This document shows, one piece after another, positions 37,887 through 48,200 of a stretch of DNA of 64,000 nt. The DNA is from Ulvibacterium marinum (GTDB lineage: Bacteria; Bacteroidota; Bacteroidia; Flavobacteriales; Flavobacteriaceae): assembly GCF_003626755.1 (NCBI RefSeq), contig NZ_RBCJ01000005.1:124001-188000 (forward strand), read 5' to 3'. The translations under genes and the position numbers were made by a program. Position 1 is the first letter of the stretch; each line of letters begins with the position of its first letter. A model generated the notes under the pieces. That model was given only the letters and a program-made list of their open reading frames with translations. It had not been told where the DNA came from and searched no databases.

Positions 37887-38981
37887 TCAATTTGTTATGA
37901 ATTCAAATTCGGGTCCCATCTTGGCTTGACCCACTTGAACGTTTAATAATTTAGCTACGGAAGCCGCAATTTGATCTGTGTATAATTGTTCTTTGGAGGT
38001 GACTTCTCCCCTAGGTTCTATACCTTTTCCAAACGCCACTAACCATACCTCATCCGCTCCCTTGATATCCTTGCCATGGCTTTTCCATGTATCTAAAGGC
38101 TTGGTTCCCCTACCATGATCCGTTGTAATCAAAAATGTTGTATTCCCTTTATAGTATATATCACTTTCAACAAAATCCCATAACTCCTTTATAAAACCAT
38201 CGGTTCTATTCGCCGATGTTAGATACGCCTGATAATCTCCATCATGTGCAAAATCATCCGTTTCCCCGTACGAAATGTACACCAAATCAGGGTGGGTTTT
38301 TTTCATCTGTTCCAAAGCATAGCCATGGGTGAAGGCATCGAACCGTACCGTACCCCACGGACTGGGTACTATGGGCTGTAGTTCGTTCAAAAACCTTTCC
38401 CGTTCTGTCAGTTTATCCTCGGTGGCGATTTCGAATCCCGCATTTACCGGAACGCCGGAACGTTCCTCATTGATGATGAATGGAAAAACATCCCAGCTGC
38501 CAAAAGCTACCACTTTTCCCTTATAGGCAGGACGATTATTCGCAATTTCCAAAATGGTTCGATTCGGATTGTTGATCTTATCATTGCTAGTGATTCTTTC
38601 GTCATCGGCCTTCCCTGATAATATTTCGTTATACCCGGGATAGGAGAACCAATGTTTATTGGTCAGGTTCATTTTACTTCCAAGTGATCTATTCCCATGT
38701 ATTTGTCCCATTTCATCAATAGAACCCCATACAAAAGGCATTAGCCTCTCCCTTCTTTCTTTTGCGTTTTTCCTCCAAAACTGTTTTTTTAAACCTGTGG
38801 TATCCGCTACATATTCTTCATTGGTAATCAGCAAGGAATCTGCACCGGTAAACAGCTCTTGCCAACGAAAACCATCTAACGTAATTAAAATGACTTTCGG
38901 GCTACTATCTTCTTGGGCATATAAATCTGACACTTGGAGACATCCGAGAAGCAATGCTCCGATTAAAAAAAATTTCTTCAT
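37887..38981 (-). CDS. Secreted alkaline-phosphatase-superfamily phosphodiesterase/phosphatase
   Basis: Protein of about 364 residues from the ATG at 38981, which begins a clear signal peptide (MKKFFLIGALLLGCLQVS, then YAQ); the longer frame from 39092 adds a polar leader and is unlikely. The superfamily metal set is visible: Asp in ITLDGFRWQELF, a Ser candidate nucleophile in HWFSYPGYNEILSG, Asp/His in YGETDDFAHDGDY, Asp-His in LITTDHGRG and a late His in WKSHGKDI. It should hydrolyse phosphate mono- or diesters in the periplasm or outside. It is followed by the ethanolamine-type permease (62-base gap) and preceded by a purple-acid-phosphatase-like gene, so releasing ethanolamine from phospho-ethanolamine compounds is a fair inference. 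Confidence 0.85.
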   Translation of the reverse strand: MKKFFLIGALLLGCLQVSDLYAQEDSSPKVILITLDGFRWQELFTGADSLLITNEEYVADTTGLKKQFWRKNAKERRERLMPFVWGSIDEMGQIHGNRSLGSKMNLTNKHWFSYPGYNEILSGKADDERITSNDKINNPNRTILEIANNRPAYKGKVVAFGSWDVFPFIINEERSGVPVNAGFEIATEDKLTERERFLNELQPIVPSPWGTVRFDAFTHGYALEQMKKTHPDLVYISYGETDDFAHDGDYQAYLTSANRTDGFIKELWDFVESDIYYKGNTTFLITTDHGRGTKPLDTWKSHGKDIKGADEVWLVAFGKGIEPRGEVTSKEQLYTDQIAASVAKLLNVQVGQAKMGPEFEFITN

Positions 38982-39141
38982 AATTGTTGAGTGTTGCAAG
39001 TTCATTCCAATGTGGGTCATATGTTTATCTGTTGGTTTTCCCTCTTCCCATCGCTGCTGTTCTTGTTTAGCTTTCCAACGAAAACTCTCCAAGAAAAAGA
39101 CGACTAAAGGTTTTATCGATTAGTCTTGGGTCCTATTCGGA

Positions 39142-40734
39142 TTATTTGCTCGTTGTGAATGTTCCCGTTTTGGACCAATCGCTCCAATTCAAGTTTTGAT
39201 CCCGATATCTGACTCTCCAAAAATAAGAGGTGTTTGGTTTTAATCGATTGGTTTTTTCATCCTTCAAGTCATCCTTCTTTTGTCTATTCTCCAAATAATA
39301 CCAATTTTCATATTGCTTCCAACTGTCAAAATCAGGTTTGGAAAAATCCTCCGTTTCAGCTACTTGCCAATGTGAAGCGGCATGAAAAGCTCCCTTATAA
39401 GGACTTCTAAATTCACCGGCCTTCAATACTACACCTGCTACTTCAACGGTTTCATTACTGGGCGATATTGGTTCCGGAGCCATTGGTTTTCTTTCCTTTT
39501 TCCAAATTGTAATGCTATCCCTAAGTTCATTGGGCCTAGATTTATCCTGATTCCCCCTACTAATCCTTTTTATGGTAAACTTAGGGTCATCTTTGCTCCC
39601 TTCTACCTCTACCATCACAAAACCATATTCATCTTGCGTCACTGTGAACTCATCATAGTCCCTACCTTCAAACTCACCCCAATTGTCTATAGCTCCACCT
39701 GCGGAGGCTACATTTATCCATAAATGCCTATGGTCTTTGGACTGTCCCCTGGAATATCCATGGGTATGGCCAAAAAAATGAATGCTTGGTTTTCCGGTTT
39801 CGGTTGTAAATTTTTCCAGAGCTTTTACTACCTCTCCTGTAAAATCCCTTTCACCAGGAATCCATAATTCCGATTTATGCGGGTGGTGCAATTGGGCAAA
39901 TACAAAGTCGATGCTTGCCTCTTGGGCGGTTTTCTCCAAAAGTTCTATCAACCATTTTTTTTGCTCTTTGTTATCCGAATAGCCTTCATTGGAATTCAAT
40001 CCGATTATTCTGGTATTTCCATAGTCCTTATACCACCAATGTTCTGAATAGGCTGGGGTTCCATTTTCCGGAAGGCTAAAATATTTAAAGTAAAAGACAG
40101 AATTTCTTTCATGATTTCCAAGTACAGGATATACAGGAACATTGGCAAACAACTTTTCCGCCGGATTAAAGAAATGTTCCTTCCATTGAAAATACTTTGC
40201 CCCATTTTCCACCAAATCACCAGGAATAAGGACCATAGCCAGATTATTGGGCAGGTTGCCCTTAAACTCTTTTTTCAAATAAGCCAATATGCCCTCGTTT
40301 ACGACCTCAGAAAATTTATCGGGTTCATTATGATCATATTGCATATCGCTCATGGCAACGATCTTAAAGGACTCATCATCCTCGGCAAAGGGAGGGGTCT
40401 TAAACTGAAAAATATCCGAGGTTGCATTTTCGGTAATAACCCGATAATAATATTCTGTAAACCGCTTTAGGCCATCGATCTTTACCTCATGAATTCTTGA
40501 TTCACTGAAATTCACATCATAGGCGATTCCCACGTCCTTCTGTCCCAATTTTGGTGTAAGTCCCCATTCTACTATACTTTCCTCTCCCGAGGAAGTTTCC
40601 CAAAGGACTTTGATGGAGTTGGGCGATGCGTCTTGCAAATAGGGCCTGACCAAAAAAGACACTTCTTTTTTTTGGGCACTCGCAGACAAGGATATTACAA
40701 AAAATAGCAGGTATGCCAGTTGGTTTAATTTCAT
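39142..40734 (-). CDS. Purple acid phosphatase-like metallophosphoesterase
   Basis: Protein of 530 residues with a signal peptide (MKLNQLAYLLFFVISLSASA). Residues of about 25-115 form a fibronectin-III-like N-terminal domain as in purple acid phosphatases (FLVRPYLQDASPNSIKVLWE). The calcineurin-type core follows: Asp130 (AMSDMQYDH), Asp173 (IPGDLVENG), Asn207-His208 (LGNHERN), His283/284 (AQLHHPH) and HxH at 323-325 (FGHTHGYS). A second beta domain lies at the C-terminus (about 430-530, TSYFWRVRYRDQNLNWSDW). It should remove phosphate from organic phosphates in the periplasm. It lies 30 bases after the secreted MBL-fold gene in the co-directional cluster. Confidence 0.88.
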   Translation of the reverse strand: MKLNQLAYLLFFVISLSASAQKKEVSFLVRPYLQDASPNSIKVLWETSSGEESIVEWGLTPKLGQKDVGIAYDVNFSESRIHEVKIDGLKRFTEYYYRVITENATSDIFQFKTPPFAEDDESFKIVAMSDMQYDHNEPDKFSEVVNEGILAYLKKEFKGNLPNNLAMVLIPGDLVENGAKYFQWKEHFFNPAEKLFANVPVYPVLGNHERNSVFYFKYFSLPENGTPAYSEHWWYKDYGNTRIIGLNSNEGYSDNKEQKKWLIELLEKTAQEASIDFVFAQLHHPHKSELWIPGERDFTGEVVKALEKFTTETGKPSIHFFGHTHGYSRGQSKDHRHLWINVASAGGAIDNWGEFEGRDYDEFTVTQDEYGFVMVEVEGSKDDPKFTIKRISRGNQDKSRPNELRDSITIWKKERKPMAPEPISPSNETVEVAGVVLKAGEFRSPYKGAFHAASHWQVAETEDFSKPDFDSWKQYENWYYLENRQKKDDLKDEKTNRLKPNTSYFWRVRYRDQNLNWSDWSKTGTFTTSK

Positions 40735-40764
40735 TCTTGTTTTAATTTTTTGGTCGGTATTAAA

Positions 40765-42042
40765 TTACTTGGACTCATAAGGTCCAAACTTGGCCAATAC
40801 TTCTCTCTTTTCAGATCCATCGTCCAATATAAAGATATCGTATTTTGCTCCTTCTTTATGTACGCGGACAACGATATGGCCTTGCTGGCTTTTATACGAA
40901 TTCAATCTACCTCCAATTACATCCTTATTGGCCTGTAGCATTACTGTAGAAAATATGTCCCTTTCTCCAGGATATAAAGCTGTTGAGGTAATTCTTCGTA
41001 GTACTTCTTCTCCGGGATGATCAGACGACCAGTTCTGTTGGATCCAGACCCGAGGCCTAACAGATCGAACATAAAAAGCGTTCTGAGAATCACGATTTCC
41101 ATGATGATTCAAGGTCGCTACGTCCACAGCACCTACCACTGGGGCTATATGGGATTCCACAGCGTTAAAATCGGTTCCTCCGAGTGCATCAATGCCACTA
41201 ATATCACCCCCTGTTAAATAGTCAAAATCACCGTAGGTGATTTTAATACAGGTACTTAAAGGATTTTCGCCGGGATAGTTTCCTTTGGAAAATATAGAAT
41301 ATGAATCAAAGTTTTGGCCAGTCCATATATTGCCGTTTACCGCAATAGCGCGAACAGCGAAATTGGGGAAGTCATTGGGAGATTTTTTCAGTTTGATTTG
41401 ATTGCGTTCCCCTGCTTCCAATGTTTTATGCATCAGCCCATTGGTTTTGGATTGATGATCAATGAATTTCCAATAATTTTTAAGAGTCGCTACCATACCG
41501 TAGGCATCGTCTTTATTTATTTCTGTTTGAATTTTAGTATCCTTCAAATCTATGGGATAATCACTTCCCCTATCCAAAAGTGTTTTTATGGGCAAAAGAT
41601 TTCCCACTTCGGTAATCCCGGTAAGAAAATAATCCCCCTGCGCTGCCATTTTTCTGTTTGCATCCATTTCGCCAAAGTGATCGTCATGGTAGTGGGTTAT
41701 TAGGGCGAAGTCCAACTGTTTTGTCGTATTCATTGGAAAAAACTGATGGATGTAATCCACAATCCATCCTGGGGCTGATTTGGAGTTATTGGGCTTTTGA
41801 GCGGCATTCCTGGCGGAAAGTGTTCTTGCATGTGTTTCGGACATATCCCCGGCATCCACCAAAAGCGTAGTGGCATCCGGAAAAATAAAAAAAGCGGCAT
41901 CCCCGCGACCTGTATTGATATGATGGATTTCCAAAATACCCTCCTCCCAAGGCGGTAGTTGTTCTTTTACTTCTTGAGAAATCATCGGGGCGGTCACCAA
42001 TAGGCAACCGATTGCTATTGCCTTAAGGTATGCTAAAACCAT
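40765..42042 (-). CDS. Secreted metallo-beta-lactamase-fold hydrolase, ComEC/Rec2-like
   Basis: Protein of 425 residues with an N-terminal signal (AYLKAIAIGCLLVTAP). The MBL metal motif HxHxDH is intact at residues 117-122 (LITHYHDDHFGEM), with TTLLVDAGDMSE before it and DYLTGGDISGID and LNHHGNRDSQNAF after it, like the hydrolase part of ComEC-type proteins but without its membrane domain. Family members cut phosphodiesters, nucleotides or other esters; this one should act outside the cytosol. It sits eight bases after one phosphodiesterase gene and just before a phosphatase gene, which favours phosphoester hydrolysis. Its exact substrate is open. Confidence 0.82.
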   Translation of the reverse strand: MVLAYLKAIAIGCLLVTAPMISQEVKEQLPPWEEGILEIHHINTGRGDAAFFIFPDATTLLVDAGDMSETHARTLSARNAAQKPNNSKSAPGWIVDYIHQFFPMNTTKQLDFALITHYHDDHFGEMDANRKMAAQGDYFLTGITEVGNLLPIKTLLDRGSDYPIDLKDTKIQTEINKDDAYGMVATLKNYWKFIDHQSKTNGLMHKTLEAGERNQIKLKKSPNDFPNFAVRAIAVNGNIWTGQNFDSYSIFSKGNYPGENPLSTCIKITYGDFDYLTGGDISGIDALGGTDFNAVESHIAPVVGAVDVATLNHHGNRDSQNAFYVRSVRPRVWIQQNWSSDHPGEEVLRRITSTALYPGERDIFSTVMLQANKDVIGGRLNSYKSQQGHIVVRVHKEGAKYDIFILDDGSEKREVLAKFGPYESK

Positions 42043-42049
42043 TCTATTC

Positions 42050-43717
42050 TTATTTTAACGTAGAGGTGGGAATTATTTGTTTTGGAATATCCGGGCTTTG
42101 ATAAAATACATCCAACCAACTGCCGCCACCGCCATTGAACCAAATCACCTCCAAAGGATAGACTCCCTGTTTTAAAGTAATACTCCCGTCATTCTCCTTT
42201 ACCCCGTGATCGCCATCATTGTCAACAACTTCTTCACCGTTGATCCACAGCTTGCTACCATCATCCGAACGAGTGTAAAACGTGTATTTATCGTCCTTAT
42301 GAATAACAATCTGGGTCTTGAATCGAATTGCCGTATTGCTTTTCACCTCCTCTTTGATCTCATCGGAGGTAATTTCAAAACTTGTTCCCCTATGGTCCGG
42401 TATTTTGTTTCTCAAAGAGGGGACGCTTGTAAGCCCATCCAAGTAAAAAACTTCGTAGGACACTGGTGCCATGAGGCTTTTTTCCTTTATCCTAAAAAAT
42501 GCTTCGCTAACCGTGCTAGATATTCTTCCATTCTTAAACATAGCACTTTTTACGACCGTATTCCCGGTGACTTTGAACGGCGCCGTATATAGATTTGAAT
42601 CCTTATTAGGCATTTTACCGTCTAAGGTATAATACACTTCCCCTTCAGAATTTGGGTTTTGAATGGTGACTTCTTTCCCATCATCAAATAAGCCCCCTGC
42701 TTTTTTACTTAATACCGCCGCTGGTAGAATTACAGGTTCTTCCAATCGCATTGTTAAGGGGTAATTATCAACTTCGTCAAAACCTTCAAAAGCATTTTTG
42801 ACCGATTTACCTATCCATGCCCTAGGTGTTTTCAACCCCAGCACAAAGGCAACGGTGGCGGCATTATCATATTGATAAATAGGGTACTTAAGTTTGTGGT
42901 TCTTCTTGACCGATTTTCCCCAAACCAAAAACGGAATCTCTATTTCTTGAAGTGATTCGCCACCGTGCCCCTTGCCTAGACCCCCATGATCTGCACTGAT
43001 GATTACGACCGTTTCATCTTCGATGCCGGCATCTTTGATGGCTTTCATCACCACACCTAAAAGTTCATCCGATTTTTCAACGGAGGTATAGTATTCCGGT
43101 GACCCATGGCCGAACTCGTGCCCGGCATGATCTACATGATCAAAATGGATAAATGTAAAATTCGGTTTCTGACTTTTTATATAGTCCCCGGCCAGTTCAG
43201 CGGTTTCCTCTTCCGTTTTAGGATTTATATCATAATCTACAGCATCTTTTTCAAAAAGCCTTCCAAATCCTGTCCAGTGATATATGGCTCCAACCTCCGC
43301 ATTTTCAATTTGGTTATCCACCAAATGAAAAATCGTCGGAAACAAAAAGTCTTCACTTTGGACTACGGCGGGTAGCACAAAATTGTCCTTTTCCCAAGCA
43401 TTGGAGGTAATCCCGTGCTGCTCCGGGCCTGCTCCCATAATCATGGACGCCCAGTTGGTGCTCGAACTTGTAGGTAATACGGATCGGGCATGTAGCGAAT
43501 AAGACCCCTCCTCCATTATCCTATCAAAATTAGGTGTTGCCCCATGTTCCAAACCGTCCGGACTCAATCCGTCAAATCCGATAACAACCACATGTTTTGC
43601 TTTAGGTAATTGTTCAGCAGTCCCATTAGTACAAGACCATGGGGATAAAATCCCCATGGTCAGTACTATGGCCAATAGTTTAAATGTTTTTTTCACTCTC
43701 TTGTTCTTAATCCACAT
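42050..43717 (-). CDS. Phosphodiesterase-type lipoprotein with chitobiase-like and PA14 domains
   Basis: About 555 residues from the ATG at 43717; the longer frame opens at 43786. The start MWIKNKRVKK leads into a hydrophobic stretch ending in SPWSC, a probable lipobox. The first half is a type I phosphodiesterase/alkaline phosphatase domain: IGFDGLSPDGLEHG, candidate nucleophile in LPTSSSTNWASMIMG, FDHVDHAGHEFGHG, SADHGGLGKGHGG. Then comes a small chitobiase C-terminal-like domain (GEVYYTLDGKMPNKDS) and a C-terminal PA14 domain (YTFYTRSDDGSKLWINGE, GVYPLEVIWFNGGGGSW), which in other proteins binds glycans. This start overlaps the susD end by 11 bases; a GTG at 43696 would avoid the overlap. 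It suggests cleavage of phosphodiesters on a glycan or lipid head group at the surface. Confidence 0.87.
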   Translation of the reverse strand: MWIKNKRVKKTFKLLAIVLTMGILSPWSCTNGTAEQLPKAKHVVVIGFDGLSPDGLEHGATPNFDRIMEEGSYSLHARSVLPTSSSTNWASMIMGAGPEQHGITSNAWEKDNFVLPAVVQSEDFLFPTIFHLVDNQIENAEVGAIYHWTGFGRLFEKDAVDYDINPKTEEETAELAGDYIKSQKPNFTFIHFDHVDHAGHEFGHGSPEYYTSVEKSDELLGVVMKAIKDAGIEDETVVIISADHGGLGKGHGGESLQEIEIPFLVWGKSVKKNHKLKYPIYQYDNAATVAFVLGLKTPRAWIGKSVKNAFEGFDEVDNYPLTMRLEEPVILPAAVLSKKAGGLFDDGKEVTIQNPNSEGEVYYTLDGKMPNKDSNLYTAPFKVTGNTVVKSAMFKNGRISSTVSEAFFRIKEKSLMAPVSYEVFYLDGLTSVPSLRNKIPDHRGTSFEITSDEIKEEVKSNTAIRFKTQIVIHKDDKYTFYTRSDDGSKLWINGEEVVDNDGDHGVKENDGSITLKQGVYPLEVIWFNGGGGSWLDVFYQSPDIPKQIIPTSTLK

Positions 43718-45260
43718 CCCACCAAAGTTTTGTATTGATATCGTCACCACCCATACGCTGTACAGCGGCATTGTAATTTTCCTCATTAGTGGCCTTTACC
43801 GAGTTCGGATATTGAAAACGAACCGGTACCTGACCCCCGTTTACCGCATCAGGGCCCGGTATTACCTCCGGCATATTTGTACGCCTCCAATCGGACCAGC
43901 CTTCAAAACCGGTATAGAAAAGGGAAATCCATTTTTGAAGGGCTATCTTACCCAATTTTTCAGCAGATGAACCTGTTAAGGCGACTTGGACCTGAGCAAG
44001 ATACGCATCCAAATCGGTATTCTGCATGGCCGCCGCTATTTCGGTCCATCCACCTGCGGAAACCCTTTCCGTATAGTATTCAAATGAAGCCCGGATACCG
44101 TTTTCATAAAATTCGGCTGTTTCACCAATGGTTATCCAACCTTTTTCCCTGGCCTCGGCCAAAATAAATTGAAGTTCTGAATAACTCATAATTATGGTCT
44201 GTGATGCCGTGGGAGAAGCTTCTTCCGGATTACAGGCCCGGCATGCCAAAAGAATTCCCAATCTTGAGATAAAGTTGGAGCCTGATTCATCAGGATTTCC
44301 TGTTGGACTATAACCTAAAGCGGCCTCATCGTCCAAACCGTTCGGCATACCCACGTAATCATCAAAATTATCGGAATAAATTCCTTTTCCAGAGGCCGAT
44401 GTAGGCTGGGCGAACACGACTAACCGCGTGTCGTTCAGTTCTTTCAGCCTCGTTTCCAAAGTGAGACTCAAACGTACTTCGTCAAAACTACCGGAACGGG
44501 TATCGTATTTAGACTGAGGATTATCCGAATTCCATTGCACCAATGCCATATCGGCATTGCTTTCAAAAATAGGAAACGTAGACAAATTGCTAGCGATTTG
44601 TGTCATACCAGCAACGGCTTTGGCATTATCCACATCGCTGATGCGCATCAACAACCGCAATCGTAACGAATTGGCAAATTTCCGCCATTTTAGAACGTCC
44701 CCGCCGTAAAAGATATCCCCTGAAATATTGTCCGTACCCGTGAGCACCGTATTGGCGGTTTCCAAGTCTGCCAATATACCGTCATAAATAGCTTGTTGGG
44801 CATCAAATACCGGTCTTACGTTACCATCACTTATACCCTGTGTCGCTTCAGAATAAGGTACATCTCCATAGGCCTCGGTCAGATAGGAATATATCCAGGA
44901 TTTCATGACCAATGCCACCCCATAATAATTTTGTGCATCGGGGCTTTCCCGAGTGTCACGAATAATATTCTCAACATCCCTAAGGGAGGCATAAGCATCT
45001 CCATAGGGGTCATTGGAAGGAGACCAGTTGTAGATATCCCCACTTGTAAATTGCAGGCGTGCGGCATATTGTACGACCGTAAAACCTTCTTCCCAACCTT
45101 GGTCGCCCCAATTATAGGCCATTTCTCTCTGTATTCCAGGCAATAAAAGCTCAGGTTGAGCGGAAGCCGGAAAATTGGGGTTTATATTAATGGTCTCAAA
45201 GTCTTCGGTACAACCAAACACCAAGAGTGATAGTAAGATTATAGCTATTCTATTTTTCAT
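43707..45260 (-). CDS. SusD-type ligand-capture lipoprotein (second pair)
   Basis: 517 residues from the ATG at 45260 (MKNRIAIILLSLLVFGC, a lipoprotein signal); the frame opens ten codons earlier, at 45290. Family motifs match the first SusD of the window: FETININPNFPAS early, ALVMKSWIYSYLTEAYGDVPYSEA, YGGDVLKWRKFANSLRLRLL, FILAEAREKGWI and LGKIALQKWISLFYTGFEGW. It is the partner lid of the SusC whose gene ends 30 bases upstream. The downstream genes are phosphodiesterases and phosphatases, not glycoside hydrolases, which is unusual for a SusCD locus. Confidence 0.94.
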   Translation of the reverse strand: MKNRIAIILLSLLVFGCTEDFETININPNFPASAQPELLLPGIQREMAYNWGDQGWEEGFTVVQYAARLQFTSGDIYNWSPSNDPYGDAYASLRDVENIIRDTRESPDAQNYYGVALVMKSWIYSYLTEAYGDVPYSEATQGISDGNVRPVFDAQQAIYDGILADLETANTVLTGTDNISGDIFYGGDVLKWRKFANSLRLRLLMRISDVDNAKAVAGMTQIASNLSTFPIFESNADMALVQWNSDNPQSKYDTRSGSFDEVRLSLTLETRLKELNDTRLVVFAQPTSASGKGIYSDNFDDYVGMPNGLDDEAALGYSPTGNPDESGSNFISRLGILLACRACNPEEASPTASQTIIMSYSELQFILAEAREKGWITIGETAEFYENGIRASFEYYTERVSAGGWTEIAAAMQNTDLDAYLAQVQVALTGSSAEKLGKIALQKWISLFYTGFEGWSDWRRTNMPEVIPGPDAVNGGQVPVRFQYPNSVKATNEENYNAAVQRMGGDDINTKLWWDVD

Positions 45261-45289
45261 GATTCTGTATTTTATAATTCGCGCGTCCA

Positions 45290-48200
45290 TTAAAAATCGA
45301 CTTGCAGGTTGAACGTAAAGAGACGTGTGCTAGGATAGGACATGTTTTCGATACCAGGCTGTAGGGTGCCTCCGGATACGCCCACTACCTCGGGATCAAA
45401 ATGTGGATTGTCCGTCCAGAGCAATAAGTTTCTCCCTGTTATCGAAAATCTGGCATTGGCAATTGGCAACCTATCGATAATTTTTTTAGGGAAGGTATAG
45501 CCTAAGGTGACTTCCCTTAATTTCGTATAGGAAGCATCGTACTTTGCCGCTTCCACATTATCACGTTCATAAAAGCGGTTGTTATACGTTCTTGCATCTA
45601 CATTGGTGGTATTGGGCTCATATACTCCAGGAGAGACCTCCACTACACCCTCTGCAACAATACCTGTCTCCCTACCTTCCAAGGTTTCCACTAACTGACC
45701 GGATGTACTACCAATGGTCTTGGTACGGGACACTACAATACCACCTTGCCTTGTATCGATTAAAAATCCTAAGTCGATATTTTTGTATCTAAAGGTATTT
45801 TGGAGCCCTAGGGTAAAATCCGGAGCATAATCACCTTGATATACCAACTCATCCGTCCGAATAGGAATCCCTTGTTCATTGATTATCTTTTGGCCAAAGA
45901 ACTCACTGGTCGGGTCTTCAACCCGCTGAAAGCCCCTGCCATAAATGGCGCTGATCGAACCTCCTTCACGAGCCTGTATAAAGGCCCCGTTTCTACTGGT
46001 CAAGTTAAAGTTTACACCGCCTAGGTCTTTGACTTCGCTTCGGTTGGCAGAAAAATTGAAAGTAGCGTTCCACTTAAAGTTATCGGTGAGTACCGGTACA
46101 AAATTGGCAATGGCCTCAAAACCATAGTTTCTTACTTCCCCGGCATTGATCAACTGACTGGAATACCCACTAGCTATATCGGTATCGATATTGATGATCT
46201 GGTTTCGCGTGCTACTGTCATAGTACGTAAGATCAAAATTCATACGGCTCCTAAAAAACCGAAGATCAAGTCCGAATTCGTACGAAGATGTTATTTCTGG
46301 TTTCAGTTCAGCGTTTGGTATCAAGGCCGATTCCGTTAAAATAGGGGTCGAACCATCAAAAGGTGTTTCGTTCCTATAAAAACTTCGTAAACGATACGGA
46401 TCAGTGTCATTTCCAACTTCGGCATAGGCAGCCCTTAGCTTTGCAAAGGACACCCATTCCGGCATAGTGAACATATCACTGGCAATAGCACTTAAGGTCG
46501 CTGAAGGATAGAAATAGGAGTTGTTATCTTCCGGCAAGGTACTGGACCAGTCGTTTCTACCGGTAAGGTCAAGAAAAAGTAAGTCATCATAGGCCAAGCG
46601 GGCAAATCCGTAGAGACTGTTGATTCTTTTTTCAAAATTATTCGTATTTACCTGTACGGCCTGTCTTGAATTGTTAAAGGAATATACCCCTGGATTAATT
46701 AGTTGCGGGGCAACGCTCTTGGTAAAATCCTGTTTTTGCCGTAGTTGATTGCCGCCTGCGGAGATATTGATGTTCCACTTTTTATTGAAGGTCTTATCAT
46801 AGCTCAACAAGAAATCCGTATTACTTTCCTCAAAAAAGATATTGTCTTCTTGATATGTTCCGAATGGGAAGCGTTGTGTACTGAATGCCCTTTTCCTAGG
46901 CCTAAAGTCCCTATAAAAATCACGACCGCTGCGGAGTAGTAGTTTCCAGTTTTCATTGATATCATAATTGATACTTATGTTTCCGAATATCCTGTCCTTA
47001 TTCTGTGCATTGGTATTCTCAAACATGGTGAAAAAAGGATTGTCATGGTAATTGTAATTATAGTTGAACTGTTGCGTTCCTTCCAATCCCGGTTGCCAAT
47101 AATCCCTTAGGTTATTGGTATTCAACTGCCGGCCATACCAAATAAAAAGATACATGATGCTCTCGGTGCCGTAACTTACGGACGGTCTATTGCCGCTATC
47201 CGTTTTTACATAATTGACGTTGGCATTCACCGTTACCTTATCGGTCAGGTTAAGACTACCCGTAAGGCTAAAAGTATTCCTTTCAAGGTCGGTGTTGGGC
47301 AAAGTGCCTTCTTGGTCCAAATTTTGGAAGGAAAACCTCATATTTCCGATATCACCCGACTTTGATATCGCGATACTGTTCGTTAGGGTAATACCTGTAT
47401 TGAAAAAATCTCTGGTATTATCTGGTTGAGATACCCAGGGGGTAGCAGTTATTGGGGCATCACTTACAAAGATATCTCCCCCGCGAGTTCCATCCGACCG
47501 TGGGGAATCGAACTGCGGAATCAATAAACCGGTATCAAGCCTTGGGCCCCAACTCTCATCTACACCATCCGCTATCCCGGAACCACTTCCATCAACAAAT
47601 TCAAACTGCTGGTTATTTCCTTGGCCATATTCATTCTGCCAATCGGGCAGGAGTAGAATATTTTCAATGGTTACACCTGTATTGAAAGATACGCCTAGCC
47701 TACCACTTTGTGATTGCCCTTTCTTTGTAGTAATGATGATGGCCCCATTTGCTGCACGGGCTCCATACAAGGCAGCGGCGGCCGGGCCTTTCAAAACGTT
47801 GATGCTCTCTATATCCTGTGGATTTATCTCAGCGGCCCCATTACCGTAATCCACATCTTGTGTTCCCGACCCATTTGAACCGACTATTTCATTGCTTATC
47901 GGAGTGCCATCTACTATAAACAGGGGAGAGTTACCATTAATGTTCAAGGAAGCATCTCCCCGAATGGAAACCCTTGCCGATCCACCAAGACCCGAAGGAC
48001 TGTTTGTGATTTGTACACCGGCAACCTTTCCCGAAATGCCATTTAGAAGATTGGGCTCCCTTGCCGAGGTAACTTCATCGGAATTAAGCTCTTGCGAGGC
48101 ATACCCTAAGGACTTTTTCTCCCTTTTGATTCCTAGGGCGGTAACCACAACCTCCGATAGACCTGTTGCACTTTCCTCCAGTGTAATGGTCAAGTTGGTC

